Shown here piece after piece: positions 31,961 to 41,792 of a stretch of DNA of 64,000 bases. The stretch's first letter is position 1. Each line of letters opens with the position of its first letter. The notes under the pieces are model-generated. The model was not told the origin of the DNA and did no database searches. It saw only the letters and a list, made by a program, of their open reading frames with translations. The DNA lies in assembly GCA_030710605.1 (NCBI GenBank), contig CP092863.1, positions 122,525,453-122,589,452 on the forward strand. Reading direction: 5' to 3'. This DNA is from Cordylochernes scorpioides. Taxonomy: Eukaryota > Arthropoda > Arachnida > Pseudoscorpiones > Chernetidae. Both the position numbers and the translations under genes were made by a program.

Positions 31961-33646
31961 AGGCTAACTTCGAAAACAGCTGTAGCTGGGAATTAGCATA
32001 AAACGCATTGCGATTCTGATGCATTTTAGAAATGATTGTTTTCAACAGTTTTTAGGCTTATAACTCAAAGAAGATTCGAGCTAGAAACCTAAAATTTGTA
32101 TTTCTTCTTCTTATGTCATGAATAATCGCTCCAAAAACCAAACCTTAACATCCAGCCGTTTCCGAGTTAAAACCGTACATATCACCAGTCATCATATTTA
32201 CATATGCTAAAAATCATATTTACATATGCTAAAAACAAAATAGGCATATCCTGACCGCTCACGTGAGCTTTTTAAATGGCAGAGAGCGCCATCTAGTGGA
32301 AAAGAAATCAACTAAAGGTTGATTTAACTTGTTCCCTGATATTTGGCCAACCCATATTTACATATATATTGTACATATATGTTTACATATATATATTTGC
32401 ATATATATAATAGTTTTTAATCCCTCATTACAAATAAGAAAAATAAAAAGAACAAAACATTACTATACTCCTCTATAAGATTCCAATTTAAGCCTATTTA
32501 TAGAATATATCAATATGCAATTAATTTTAATTATTTGAGATATATTCCAGCGCGCCATCTATATGCAAAAAAGTTAACCAATATTTCAATTATAATTTTA
32601 ATATATATTTTTATAATCATATAAAAAGATTTAAAAAATTTCCCGATATATTACCCATCTTCGAATAAATTACAAAGTTATTGGAATACAGAAAATTTAC
32701 ATTAAAAAATAATTATATATTCATAGATAAATTGAAATATGATTTTATTAATTAATAATCTTATACACGCTTTTATATATTATAAAATTCTCAATGTTTA
32801 TTTTTTTATATTATTTTTTTTTTGTTTATCAAAATAAAAGAATGATCGTTGATATGGCTAAATGTTAATTATATATTATGATGATAATAATATCCAGAAA
32901 AAATACGCTTGGCAACAGTGGATCTAGAAAAGGATAAACAAGAAGCTAAGAAGATTATCTATGATTTATGTCTCTTCATCAGATTAAGAATGGCAGCCAT
33001 CTTGGCTAGACTTTCAGATCAAACCTTACCTGGTATTGAACCAATATGTAACAATATAAAGTTGCGCGGAAGGATGATATTGATGTATCAAAAAAAGACA
33101 CAAAATGATGGAACAAAAGATTTGAAAATGTTTGAAACGATTTAAATTATGCAGTAGAAATATGCAATGTTTTTTTACTAGGGTGATAAACAGTGCATCG
33201 TTCTTAATTGCATAATTAAAGGGAGAGGTGTTTCACAAACCATGGATTTTTTTTTATTCGTAATTTATTTTTTGAAATTTGGTCGTTGCATATATATAGA
33301 TATATATATTATATAATCTAAAATACAATTATTATTATTTTTTAAACATATATTTTATTTTCATTCATTGACTGTTTTACATATTTGACCATCGATGCAG
33401 AACATACCACTTTAATTATAATTGTTGTAAATATGTATAGTTAACCCTACCTTTTCTAATAAAAATCACGAATATAGAATTCATTTTATAAATTTATATT
33501 ACTGTGATAAAAATAATTTTATGTGTAATTTACTTCAAGTAATTCAAAATAAAATCTACTTGAAAGGTAAATAATTATCTTTACTTTTTAGGACTGCACC
33601 TCTTTTCAACAACAAAACACAAAAAAATAATTCTATCTCAATATAT

Positions 33647-33679
<33 letters not shown>
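31961..33679. other. Intergenic; scraps of A and M
   Basis: About 32238-32355 is a family A outer arm (GGCATATCCTGACC, GAGCGCCATCTAG, TTTGGCCAACCC). About 33205-33245 is an M end (AAAGGGAGAGGTG). A 78-codon frame at 32909 starts at TTG, is unmatched, and is not called. An (AT)n run is at 33639-33680. Confidence 0.45.
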
Positions 33680-33680
<1 letters not shown>

Positions 33681-33813
33681 GGAAGCAATGGTCGCCTCTC
33701 CCGTCAAAATAAACGTCAGAATCTGACGCCATCCATTGACCGTCGCCGCAACTAGCGGCATCGGGTCGGTGACAAAGCCACAACACCAACTTTGGCAAAC
33801 TGATAAGCGTCCA

Positions 33814-33857
33814 CCTAGAGACCATGGTTTCGGGCTAATGGCCCTCGTCAGTCTAGG
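33814..33857 (-). ncRNA. Hammerhead ribozyme, family C
   Basis: Minus strand: stem I CCTAGA/TCTAGG, core CTGACGA, stem II GGGC/GCCC closed by CATTA, GAAA, palindrome ACCATGGT, cleavage after GTC. All core residues present; 44 nt. Confidence 0.9.
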
Positions 33858-33938
33858 GCGGACTTTATTCCATGAGATCCACACGGGATCTAATGGAATC
33901 CTCACAATCTACCAAAGAGGTGTGGATCTCATGGAATA

Positions 33939-35596
33939 CACACACACACAAGCCTTTTTATTGGGGCATCCAGCCCTATACATGATTCCCCTCTACAGGA
34001 TTTAGCAAAGGAAGATATTTCTAAAGTAAAAACTAGAATACAGGAAGTAATAAGGAAAAAGAAAAGCGAGAAGAAAGAAAAAAAAAATAAATAAAACCAT
34101 ATATACAAAAAATAAACATACAGAGCAAAAGGAACCATACATGATTAAAAATTTAAATTAAAGTACCAATGTTTAAAATATGTCAAGGTTAGGATATCAT
34201 TGAGAGGGCTAGTGTTGAATCAGCCGCATTCAATCTTCGTTTTCTTCCTCCAAGCAAACCACGACATTCGGCGCTTCCATTGTTCTCCAACGGACATTGA
34301 CTGCGGCCTTGTAGAATTTATATAAACCGAGGGAGAGACCCTGATCAACCATCAGTGTGTTCATCCAGCTGCAAATTTGTTGGCAGTCAGGTTGAGACCA
34401 GGGTAAGTCACCCAAAATTTCTTTCCTCTGTTTCTCTAAGCAAGAGCATCCAAATATTATATGCATAATTTCGTCTTGGATTCTGTTTTTACACAGATCG
34501 CAAGTTAGAGTCAAATCAATTTTCCAGCGATTTGAACGATTTTCTGGGAAGATCGTCCAAAGGAGTCTCAGTTGTGCAAAAATTCTTTTAATTGCTAGAG
34601 GAATAGTTGTGAATAAATATCGTTCTGCTGTTATTGAATTTTTTAGGTATTTGAAGTGACTGTAATGTGAAGTATTTAGGATTTTCGCCATGTCGTTTTG
34701 GATGCTTTGTTCGGTTGCTATTCGAATAATACCAGGGATTTCAGTCATTATTGCAGCGTAATCCGGACAACCCTTCAGGAACGAAAAACCGTTTGAGTCT
34801 AAAATGGTTGACAGGTTTTCGACAAAGGTTAAACCAGCCCTTTGATTGCTGTGTAATGTCCAGAGGTGTGACAAACATGCCCGGGGCAACCTACTCTCTT
34901 CCATTTTCATAATCCTCACCCAAAATCTCAGGACCTGTTTAATAATGATAACTTCCTGTGATACTCGTCCACACTCCATTCTTAGCATAAAGCCCGGAGT
35001 ATACTTTGGTAAATTTAGGTAGCGTCTTAAGAAAATATTCTGAACCTGATCAACTACCTTTACTTGGTTGAGTGCCCAGCAGGGTGCGGCGTATAGCATG
35101 TGAGGTAAGACCGTCGAATCAAGTAATCTCAATGCCGCATTTATAGAGTTCATCTTGGATTTTGTCAGAACCTGCCACACAGCGCCAATTGCTGCCAGGG
35201 CTTTGCCCTTGTAGTGTGACGCTACCTTGTTTAGTGAATGTGCACTTGTAAGCGGATATCCCAAGTATAGATATTTCGTAGTAACAGACAGTTGCCTCTC
35301 ACCCCAGAACCATTTGTCATTTTGTGCTAATCGACCGCCGTTTCTGAAAACTACAATTTTTGACTTATTTTCATTCAGGGTTAATAAATTTGTTTCAAAA
35401 TATTTTCTTAGCATATTGATTTTTATTTGAAGGTTATTTTTGGATTCTCCAATCAAGACAATATCATCTGCGTATAGTAGAATATGAACATATCCATAAT
35501 TTGGGAGATATATTCCCGGTAAATCTGAATTATTGTAGAGACCGATTAAATCATTTATAAAAAGTATAAATAAATAAGGTGACATCGGCTCCCCTT
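33939..35596 (-). mobile_element. 5'-truncated LINE (non-LTR retrotransposon)
   Basis: 1658-bp insertion on the minus strand, flanked by a 13-bp target duplication. It starts abruptly inside the reverse transcriptase. It ends with a 3' UTR, AATAAAAAGGC and a TGTGTG tail adjoining the duplicated target. 5' truncation and tail are the hallmarks of target-primed reverse transcription. Confidence 0.85.
34230..35596 (-). pseudogene. LINE reverse transcriptase, C-terminal part
   Basis: An open frame of about 455 codons (ATG at 35585, but the frame is open to the truncation point) covers the second half of a non-LTR reverse transcriptase. It has SPYLFILFINDL near the start, then the catalytic YADDIVLIGE about 40 residues in, followed by thumb and connection regions. 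Near the end is a zinc-knuckle-like C-x2-C ... H-x5-C cluster (CDLCKNRIQDEIMHIIFGC). The N-terminal endonuclease and fingers domain are missing, so it cannot move on its own. The frame has no internal stop, implying a fairly recent insertion. This is LINE type, not Penelope type, so it is not the source of the flanking ribozyme element. Confidence 0.85.
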
Positions 35597-35617
35597 ATCT
35601 CATGGAATAAAGTTCGC

Positions 35618-35661
35618 CCTAGACTGACGAGGGCCATTAGCCCGAAACCATGGTCTCTAGG
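35618..35661 (+). ncRNA. Hammerhead ribozyme, family C
   Basis: Mirror copy of 33814-33857, identical in all elements: CCTAGA/TCTAGG, CTGACGA, GGGC/GCCC, GAAA, ACCATGGT, GTC. Predicted cleavage between 35655 and 35656. Confidence 0.9.
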
Positions 35662-35835
35662 TGGACGCTTATCAGTTTGCCAAAGTTGGTGTTGTGGCTT
35701 TGTCACCGACCCGATGCCGCTAGTTGCGGCGACGGTCAATGGATGGCGTCAGATTCTGACGTTTATTTTGAGGGGAGAGGCGACCATTGCTTCCATGGAT
35801 TAATTTCCTCCCGGCAAATTTTCCATCTATATATA

Positions 35836-37140
35836 CAGGGTGTACCAGGTAAATTGGGACTAACTTTGACAGTCCATAAAACAAAAACTACTTGAGATTA
35901 AAAATTTGTTTTTTTTTCATTACGTAGCCATATTCATGTAAAATGCAACAGTACATGTGTGCACAGTGTAGTGATGAAGAGTAACCGAGAATTTGAAAAT
36001 CGAGCTGCCATCATCGTTGCTCTGCGCGCCGGAAGGAGCCCCAAAGAGATAGTGGATTTTCTTAAGTTGCCCAAAACCACTATTTATCGTGTCAAGAAGC
36101 AGTTTGATGAGGCCGACAGTAACAAAGAGGGGATAGCTACAAGGAAAAAGCACTCGAGTCGATCGGACAGGGTAAGAGGCGAAGAATTTGTCAAAAATGT
36201 CAAGGAGAAGATTGATGGAAACCCTGGGAAGAGCATGAGGGCCATAGCCAAGGAAATGGACGTTGGCTCTATGACAATTGTCAGAACTATCCATGAGGAC
36301 CTTGGTCTCAAGTCTTATGCCCTTCGGAAAGGTCAGTTGCTGACTGAGAATATGAAGAATAACAGAAAAGGAAAGGCTACTGCCCTCCTCAACAACCTGA
36401 AACACGACTCTTTTGGCATGCTAAGGTTCTTCTCTGACGAAAATAACTTTGACGTGGACCAAAAGGTAAATCCCAGGAATGATCGCTGGATCTGTAAAGA
36501 CCCCTCAGAGATACCTGTCGTGATGCACACGAAATTTCCTGCCTCCGTAATGGTCCTTGGCGTTATCAGCAGTGAAGGTGATGTCATGCCTCCCCATTTC
36601 TTTGAGAAGGGCCTTAGGATGAACGCTGACACCTACATCAATGTTCTGGAGACCGTTGTGAAGCCTTGGATGGACATGGTGGCCGCAGGAAGGAAGTATG
36701 TCTTCCAACAGGACTCAGCTCCAGCCCATAAGGCAAAAAAAGACACAATCGTGGCTGACACTTAACGTCCCTAGTCACTGGGGTCCTGATATTTGGCCCC
36801 CTAATTCTCCAGATTGCAATCCCCTCGACTACTATGTATGGGGCGCTGTTGAGAGAGATGTCAACAAAGCTCCTCATACCACCATCCAGTCTGTCAAGAA
36901 AGCAGTTCTAACGGTGATGACCCAAATGGACAAGGTCATCGTCGCCAAGGCCTGTGCTTCATTCCGCACTCGCCTCGAGACTGTTGTAGCTAATAATGGA
37001 AACTACATTGAATAAATAAAAACTATATCCTTTTATCTACTACTGTGTCAAATTTCATTCGGATATTTTAATTTTTACTTGCAAAAAAATTTCAGTTAAA
37101 ATACCATTGTTGAAATTCCCAATTTACCTGGTACACCCTG
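35836..37140 (+). mobile_element. mariner (DD37D) DNA transposon
   Basis: 1305 bp with perfect 24-bp terminal inverted repeats (CAGGGTGTACCAGGTAAATT ... its complement) and TA on both sides. Complete except for a single-base frameshift in its transposase. It lies just outside the right arm of the C foldback (ATCTATATATA). Confidence 0.92.
35974..37015 (+). pseudogene. mariner transposase, one frameshift
   Basis: About 346 codons, the usual mariner length. ATG at 35974 is chosen because the upstream in-frame start is GTG. The N-terminus has two helix-turn-helix units: AGRSPKEIVDFLKLPKTTIY (about 20-40) and MRAIAKEMDVGSMTIVRTI (about 90-110). The DDD triad is FSDENNF, then FQQDSAPAH and CNPLDYYVWG. 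With the frame shift at about 36735-36745 allowed for, 37 residues separate the last two D, as in the maT-type (DD37D) clade. The shift is an A7 run where six would keep frame, and the first frame then stops at 36765. No expected activity unless the extra A is an assembly error. Confidence 0.88.
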
Positions 37141-37164
37141 TATATCTGAAATCAGAATATAAAC

Positions 37165-37395
37165 GTTTATGGAGATAAGAATCTTTATTTTGATCATCTC
37201 AAACTTTCGGGCTTGTCTGCCCTTCCACAGGAGAACAATACATTAAGAATATAACGCCGCCAGTTTTAGCATCAGGCGGCGTTATATTCTTAATGTATTG
37301 TTCTCCTGTGGAAGGGCAGACAAGCCCGAAAGTTTGATCGATCAAAATAAAGATTCTTATCTCCATAAACGTTTATATTCTGATTTCAGATATCC
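37165..37395. repeat. Foldback family G
   Basis: Near-perfect palindrome: ATAAACGTTTATGGAGATAAG ... AACTTTCGGGCTTGTCTGC ... AATACATTAAGAATATAACG and its mirror, turning at about 37262. Each arm has CTGTGGA, GGGC/GCCC and GAAAG in hammerhead spacing. However, A6 of the core is U and stem I does not pair. Confidence 0.7.
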
Positions 37396-37436
37396 AAAGG
37401 AGATTTAAATTGTTTCATATATATATATATATAAAG

Positions 37437-37702
37437 AAAAAAGAAATTTCCTGATCGTGAAACTAAAAGTAGCTGATGGCTTGCGCCATCTATCGGAATA
37501 AATATCAACTTATCGTTGATTTTTTTTAATTATTCCAGAATTGGCCAAATACCGTTTATTGATTAATCAACGATTAGTTTATATTTATTCCGATAGATGG
37601 CGCAAGCCATCAGCAACTTTTAGTTGCATAATCAGGAAATGCCTTTTTCTTAATTTATCTACCTGATCCAAGTACAAATTCACTTTTGTACTGTTTTTCA
37701 TA
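37437..37702. repeat. Foldback family B, both arms, centre deleted
   Basis: Outer arms differ from other B copies in parallel (TTTCCTGATCGTG and GCATAATCAGGAAATGCC), so the two arms evolved together. It lacks the ribozyme. Confidence 0.75.
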
Positions 37703-37711
37703 TATACAAGT

Positions 37712-37975
37712 TTTCGAAAATCACGACCCGGGATCGAATCCCGCATTGGACACTTTTTTTCTAATAAAAATAATGCTCCAATGGCCCCCGATTCTTGCCA
37801 AAGTCCAACCCCACAAGTAAGTGCAAGTAACAAAACGGGGCTCTGGTACACCTACCTGTAAGTACAAAGTCGAACTGCTTTCTACATGTATAGATATGTG
37901 GTGTACTTCGGTAAAAGCAGTCGCTAACTATGATTATCATGGCCTGTACCACGTGTACTAGGGATAATAATAATA
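37712..37975 (+). repeat. SINE S with tRNA-derived head
   Basis: Begins with a tRNA 3' half (GACCCGGGATCGAATCCCGC, a T-arm with B-box). The body follows: CCAATGGCCCCCGATTCTTG, CAAGTAAGTGCAAGTAAC, GGTACACCTACCTGTAAG, AAAGCAGTCGCTAAC, TATGATTATCATGG and TACCACGTGTACTAGGG. It ends in TAATAATAAT. The 5' part of the tRNA head is missing. Confidence 0.75.
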
Positions 37976-38084
37976 AAAATATATTTATGAAAATATTTAT
38001 TAAGGAGAGATTTATTTTTAAAGGAAAATATTTATAAATTAAGATAAAGTTGAGGGAATATGTTGCTATAGTTGTGATTCCCCC

Positions 38085-38677
38085 AATTACATATCACCCT
38101 ATATTTCCATATCACCCCATATTTCCATATCACCCTATATTTCCATAATACCCTGTATTTCCATATCACCCCATATTTCCATATCACCCTATATTTCCAT
38201 ATTACCCTTTATTTCCATATCACCCTATATTTCCATATCACCCCATATTTCCATATCACCCTATATTTCCATATCACCCCATATTTCCATATCACCTCAT
38301 ATTTCCATATCACCCCATATTTCCATATCACCCTATATTTCCATATTACCCTATATTTCCATATCACCCTATATTTCCATATCACCCTATATTTCCATAT
38401 CACCCCATATTTCCATATCACCCCATATTTCCATACCATATCACCCCATATTTCCATATCACCCCATATTTCCATATCACCCTATATTTCCATATTACCC
38501 TATATTTCCATATCACCCTATATTTCCATATCACCCCATATTTCCATATCACCCCATATTTCCATATCACCCCATATTTCCATATCACCCCATATTTCCA
38601 TATTACCCTATATTTCCATATCACCCCATATTTCCATATCACCCCATATTTCCATATCACCCTATATTTCCATATCT
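38085..38677 (-). repeat. 18-bp minisatellite
   Basis: About 32 units of ATATCACCCCATATTTCC (CCC or CTA variants). On the minus strand it reads as an open WKYGVI repeat in one frame only because 18 is divisible by three. Not a gene. Confidence 0.95.
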
Positions 38678-39185
38678 GATCCGTAACCATCTCTATTCCT
38701 CAAGATTAAAATTTAATTTTCTATAATTTTAACAAAATCTTCTTTCTTTAAAATAATTATTGAGAATAAAATTTGAAAAACTTTTTTCACCGGTCAAATT
38801 GATTCTCAGTCTATGAGGGGAAAATTTAATTTATTTTGTTTCCAAAAATTTTAATTTAGAACGGGAAGTTTTGTGCCAATTATGTTACTGATACATATGC
38901 TAGGTTGTAGGCTATGCAACTTTTATAAAATATAATATACTATTTTCTCTCTCTCTCACTCTTTATAATATATTAGAAATATATATAAAAAAATAAATCA
39001 TTAATGTAATTTTTATACACTAAATATCTATATAAATGAAGATTTTTTTTTATATCGCGTTTTCTCAATATTTGACCTACATATTTTAATTTAACAATTG
39101 CAGAGTACACGCTATATCCACAATTCGGATATTTGCGTGTGAAATATATACATTTAAATCGTTTTGAAAATAGAGCAATCCATAC
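38678..39185. other. Unassigned AT-rich stretch
   Basis: No repeat family or gene recognised. Confidence 0.4.
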
Positions 39186-39402
39186 TTAATTCATTAGATA
39201 ATAAAAGGCATATATTGGATTTAATAAAATATTTATTTTGCCAATATTTCGGCTGGCTGAACGCCAACCTTTATAGAGGCATTACATTTTTGTATACAAA
39301 ATGTAATGCCTCTATAAAGGTTGGCGTTCAGCCAGCCGAAATATTGGCAAATTAAATATTGTATTAAATCCAATATATGCCTTTTATTATCTAATACATT
39401 TA
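39186..39402. repeat. Foldback family E, compact palindrome
   Basis: Arms AAAGGCATATATTGGATTT and mirror, inner GCTGGCTGAACGCCAACC and mirror, turning at about 39294. In this copy stem I is TGCC/GGCA and stem II is GGTTGGC/GCCAGCC. Both are fully paired, but the core reads TCTATAA. Confidence 0.8.
39308..39348 (+). ncRNA. Hammerhead-like RNA, family E variant
   Basis: Stem I TGCC/GGCA replaces the TACC/GGTA of the 14.5-kb copy, a compensated change. Stem II GGTTGGC/GCCAGCC is perfect. GAAA and ATAT are retained. Core TCTATAA has lost U4 and G5, so cleavage is unlikely. A mirror lies at about 39247-39288 on the minus strand. Confidence 0.45.
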
Positions 39403-39639
39403 AATGAAAAACAAAAAAGAAAAAGTAGTTTAAAGAGATATATACATATTTACATATCAGTATGCAAATTGATTACATTGGTAGTCACTTATTTAGTTAA
39501 GTACATTCTGCAGAATTTGTTGAATCTTTGGTGTATGTCCTTAGTGTAGACTAGATGTTGCATATTTGTTATGGGAAGTTGATTTAGTTCCCTAAGGTCA
39601 GCGGGCAGTCAGTTAGTAAGTGTCTGGGGTTCTGTTCTT

Positions 39640-39905
39640 CGCCTCTACATATCTATGTTATGGTAAATTCGACCGATTTCAAAACCACTATCGTAAGATG
39701 TTATAAAATCGAAGCCGTCCCTGTACTGATGAGGGCCAAAAGCCTGAAACCATGGTATACAGGTTGTTGACTTTTTGTTTGAATTTGTCAAAACTGGTGT
39801 TGTGGTTCATTCTTTATCACCATCAGAAACCAAAACGCATTGTTTTAATGCATTTTAACTGGAAAGGTGCCCCTTTGGATACATTATTGGTTAATGTAGT
39901 TTATA
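39640..39905 (+). repeat. Family M element with ribozyme
   Basis: ATTCGACCGATTTCAAAACC, ATGTTATAAAATCGAAGCC, a hammerhead, then AAACTGGTGTTGTGG, TTGTTTTAATGCATTTTAA and AAAGGTGCCCCTTT. AACTGGTGTTGTGG also occurs in the C arm, linking M and C. Confidence 0.7.
39720..39763 (+). ncRNA. Hammerhead ribozyme, family M
   Basis: Stem I CCTGTA/TACAGG, core CTGATGA, stem II GGGCC with GCCT (one wobble) around AAAA, GAAA, palindrome ACCATGGT, cleavage after GTA. All core residues present; predicted cleavage between 39757 and 39758. Confidence 0.88.
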
Positions 39906-40019
39906 TTCGTGTTATTGAAAAGAAAATGTGTGTATATAGGTTATTTTTCTTTAATAACATTTTTTTCAATTTAATAATAACTATTACGTTTTAATAACAA
40001 CGTTTTTTTAAATTTTAAT

Positions 40020-40200
40020 ACAACATTTTCTAGAATGACATTTGAAAATTATCCCGCATGTGTTTCTTTTGAACAAAAAATCGAAATTTTATTTTAAGGA
40101 GAAATAACTATTATTTCTAACCTTAGAGATGAAGTATGAAAGGATGAATTGTGAAGAGTAATGATAAACGGAAAAATAAAGTGTCCGGGGATGGGAATTT
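40020..40200. repeat. Decayed relative of the 289-bp tRNA repeat
   Basis: GTGTTTCTTTTGAACAAAAAA, GAAATTTTATTTTAAGGAGAAAT, GATGAAGTATGAAAGG, GTGAAGAGTAATGATAAACGG and AAGTGTCCGGGGATGGGAA align with 6320-6475. The tRNA is cut after its acceptor and T-stem beginning, and the CTGATGA is lost. Confidence 0.6.
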
Positions 40201-40744
40201 CGATTTTATTTGAAAGTTTAATAGTAATATTAATTTTTCCTCATATATTGTTATAAATAATTTCGCTTTAATTGAAGTATTTCTACCATTTATTTTGTCA
40301 TTAAGTTTAAAATGTTGTTATTAAAGTGTAATATGTCTTAAAAGTACAAAATCTATATAAAGTCGTTTGCCCATATTTTAAATAGAAAGGAAGAATTGTA
40401 ACATAATCTAGTTTTACAATGAATAACGGCCAAAATATATTAAACGCTAAAAAATAGGGTTAGAGGAACAAGTGAATGGGAACAAAAATAGCCAAAAGAT
40501 CGTTAAGCAGCCGAGCTCTATCGCCACAAGGAATCTGACCCACCACATCCTCTCTGTCTAACGAACTTCTTTCTTAACCCTAAAATAGCACAAAAGATCG
40601 TCTGTTTTTAAAATATCTTGAAATATAGACGCGATTATTTCTAAATATTTTGTCTTTTACATCTTCTTGTAAGTATAACGCATGATTCTGTCACGATATT
40701 CTATATGTTTGAAATTTGTGAGCAATCCATATACTCATTTATGT

Positions 40745-40936
40745 TTTAAAATGCTTATTTTGTATCAAATATATTTTATTTTCCAATATTTCGTGTGGCA
40801 ACACGCCAATATAAATATATAGTTATAATTTCATAAACTAATCCAGCTTTAAATAGCGTAATTTTTAATGACATATTATATCTATATTATTTTAGTTAAA
40901 ATTTAAAAATTAAAATGATTAATAAAAATATATATC
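40745..40936. repeat. Family E left half, split by Gypsy
   Basis: TATTTTCCAATATTTCGTG, TGGCAACACGCCAATATAA is an E arm. Its partner arm (ATCGAAATATTGGCAAATAA, TACAATATATGCC) lies at 48945-49005 beyond the Gypsy element. Stem II here is GTGT/ACAC. Confidence 0.65.
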
Positions 40937-41711
40937 TGTGATGATTTAAGACCATGGAATTGTTGTAAATAGTCTAGATATCTACTACCACATGTTCCAC
41001 CCCATGACTGTATATAACTTCTTATGTACTGCACATAGAAAACCTCAACTAACATCAATCTGTACCGCGTAAGAATCTAATAAAGTATCGCAACTGTACA
41101 GATAGAAGGAATGGAGTCTAACAGGAGAAAATTAAGGTTAAAACTAATCAGGCTTAGGACAGAAGTCGAAGCAAGGCCTAGCAAAAGAGGCTTAAAACCA
41201 GCCCAACTATAAATAATTTACAAGTCAATACTTCCTGACAGGACAGGGCGTATCTGATAACGCAGAAGTTATAAAAGTCGAGTAACGCCCCGTACTTCCT
41301 GGCCAAGACCGGACGTATCTTCCATCAAAGGAAGCCGCAGGGCCAATTAGAGAAGAATCACCTAAATAGGTCAACCAATAGAAAAAGGCCACGTGGCATG
41401 GTCCCGCCAATTGGGAAAGAATCACCTAAATAGGTCAGCCAATTAGAAAGAAGCAAGGTCGTGGTGTTAAATCGAGGACCTAGAATTGTTAGTCTGCGCT
41501 TGGATTCCAACGGTAACACTTGTTCTAAAGATCCCTCTCTCCCCTCGTCCCATTCCTTCTTGACGTCAGACGCTTCTTAGTGGAATCTCTGTTTGTTTAT
41601 TTCACCTTTGGCCCAGCTGTGTCGCCTTCCACCACGACTGCACGGTAGAGTTGACATCGAGGTTCGTCTAGCATCAGGTAACACTGGTCCCAGAGGTCCC
41701 AAGATATCACA
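40937..41711 (+). repeat. Gypsy 5' LTR
   Basis: Begins TGTGAT and ends ATCACA, a 6-bp terminal inverted repeat. A TATAAAAG box lies at 41270-41277, a plausible start for U3-driven transcription. Two internal copies of AATCACCTAAATAGGTCA occur at about 41367 and 41421. No clear tRNA primer-binding site follows directly (GACTCCCCCGTACC). Confidence 0.93.
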
Positions 41712-41792
41712 GACTCCCCCGTACCGAAGAGTCGACAGGATAGTGGACGCCAAGGTACAAGTAAGCAAATAGACCACTGTCTGTACAGAAAG

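Larger units (their letters stand above)
33680..35830. repeat. Foldback family C, both arms, split by a LINE
   Basis: Left arm (GTCGCCTCTCCCGTC, GACGCCATCCATTGACC, GACAAAGCCACAACACC, AAGCGTCCACCTAGAG, ribozyme) and mirrored right arm are nearly identical. Between them the short loop GATCTCATGGAATA was hit by a LINE, with ATCTCATGGAATA duplicated (33926-33938 and 35597-35609). Without the insert the foldback would be under 500 bp. Confidence 0.85.

Noticed and set aside
32909-33145. 78-codon frame (ATVDLEKDKQEAKK...)
   Set aside because: Starts at TTG, lies in AT-rich DNA, and has no recognisable domain or splice context.
33680-35830. Penelope-like element with ribozyme-bearing pLTRs
   Set aside because: The enclosed RT has the LINE SPYLF...YADD pattern and its own tail and target duplication. 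It is a later insert, not the coding part of the ribozyme element.
37165-37395. Family G as an active hammerhead (CTGTGGA / CTGTTGA ... GAAAG)
   Set aside because: Stem II GGGC/GCCC is good, but the invariant A6 is U in both G loci, and stem I is unpaired. At most a dead relative.
38200-38690. WKYGVI repeat protein on the minus strand
   Set aside because: The 18-bp unit keeps a frame open by arithmetic. There is no start context, domain or flanking gene.
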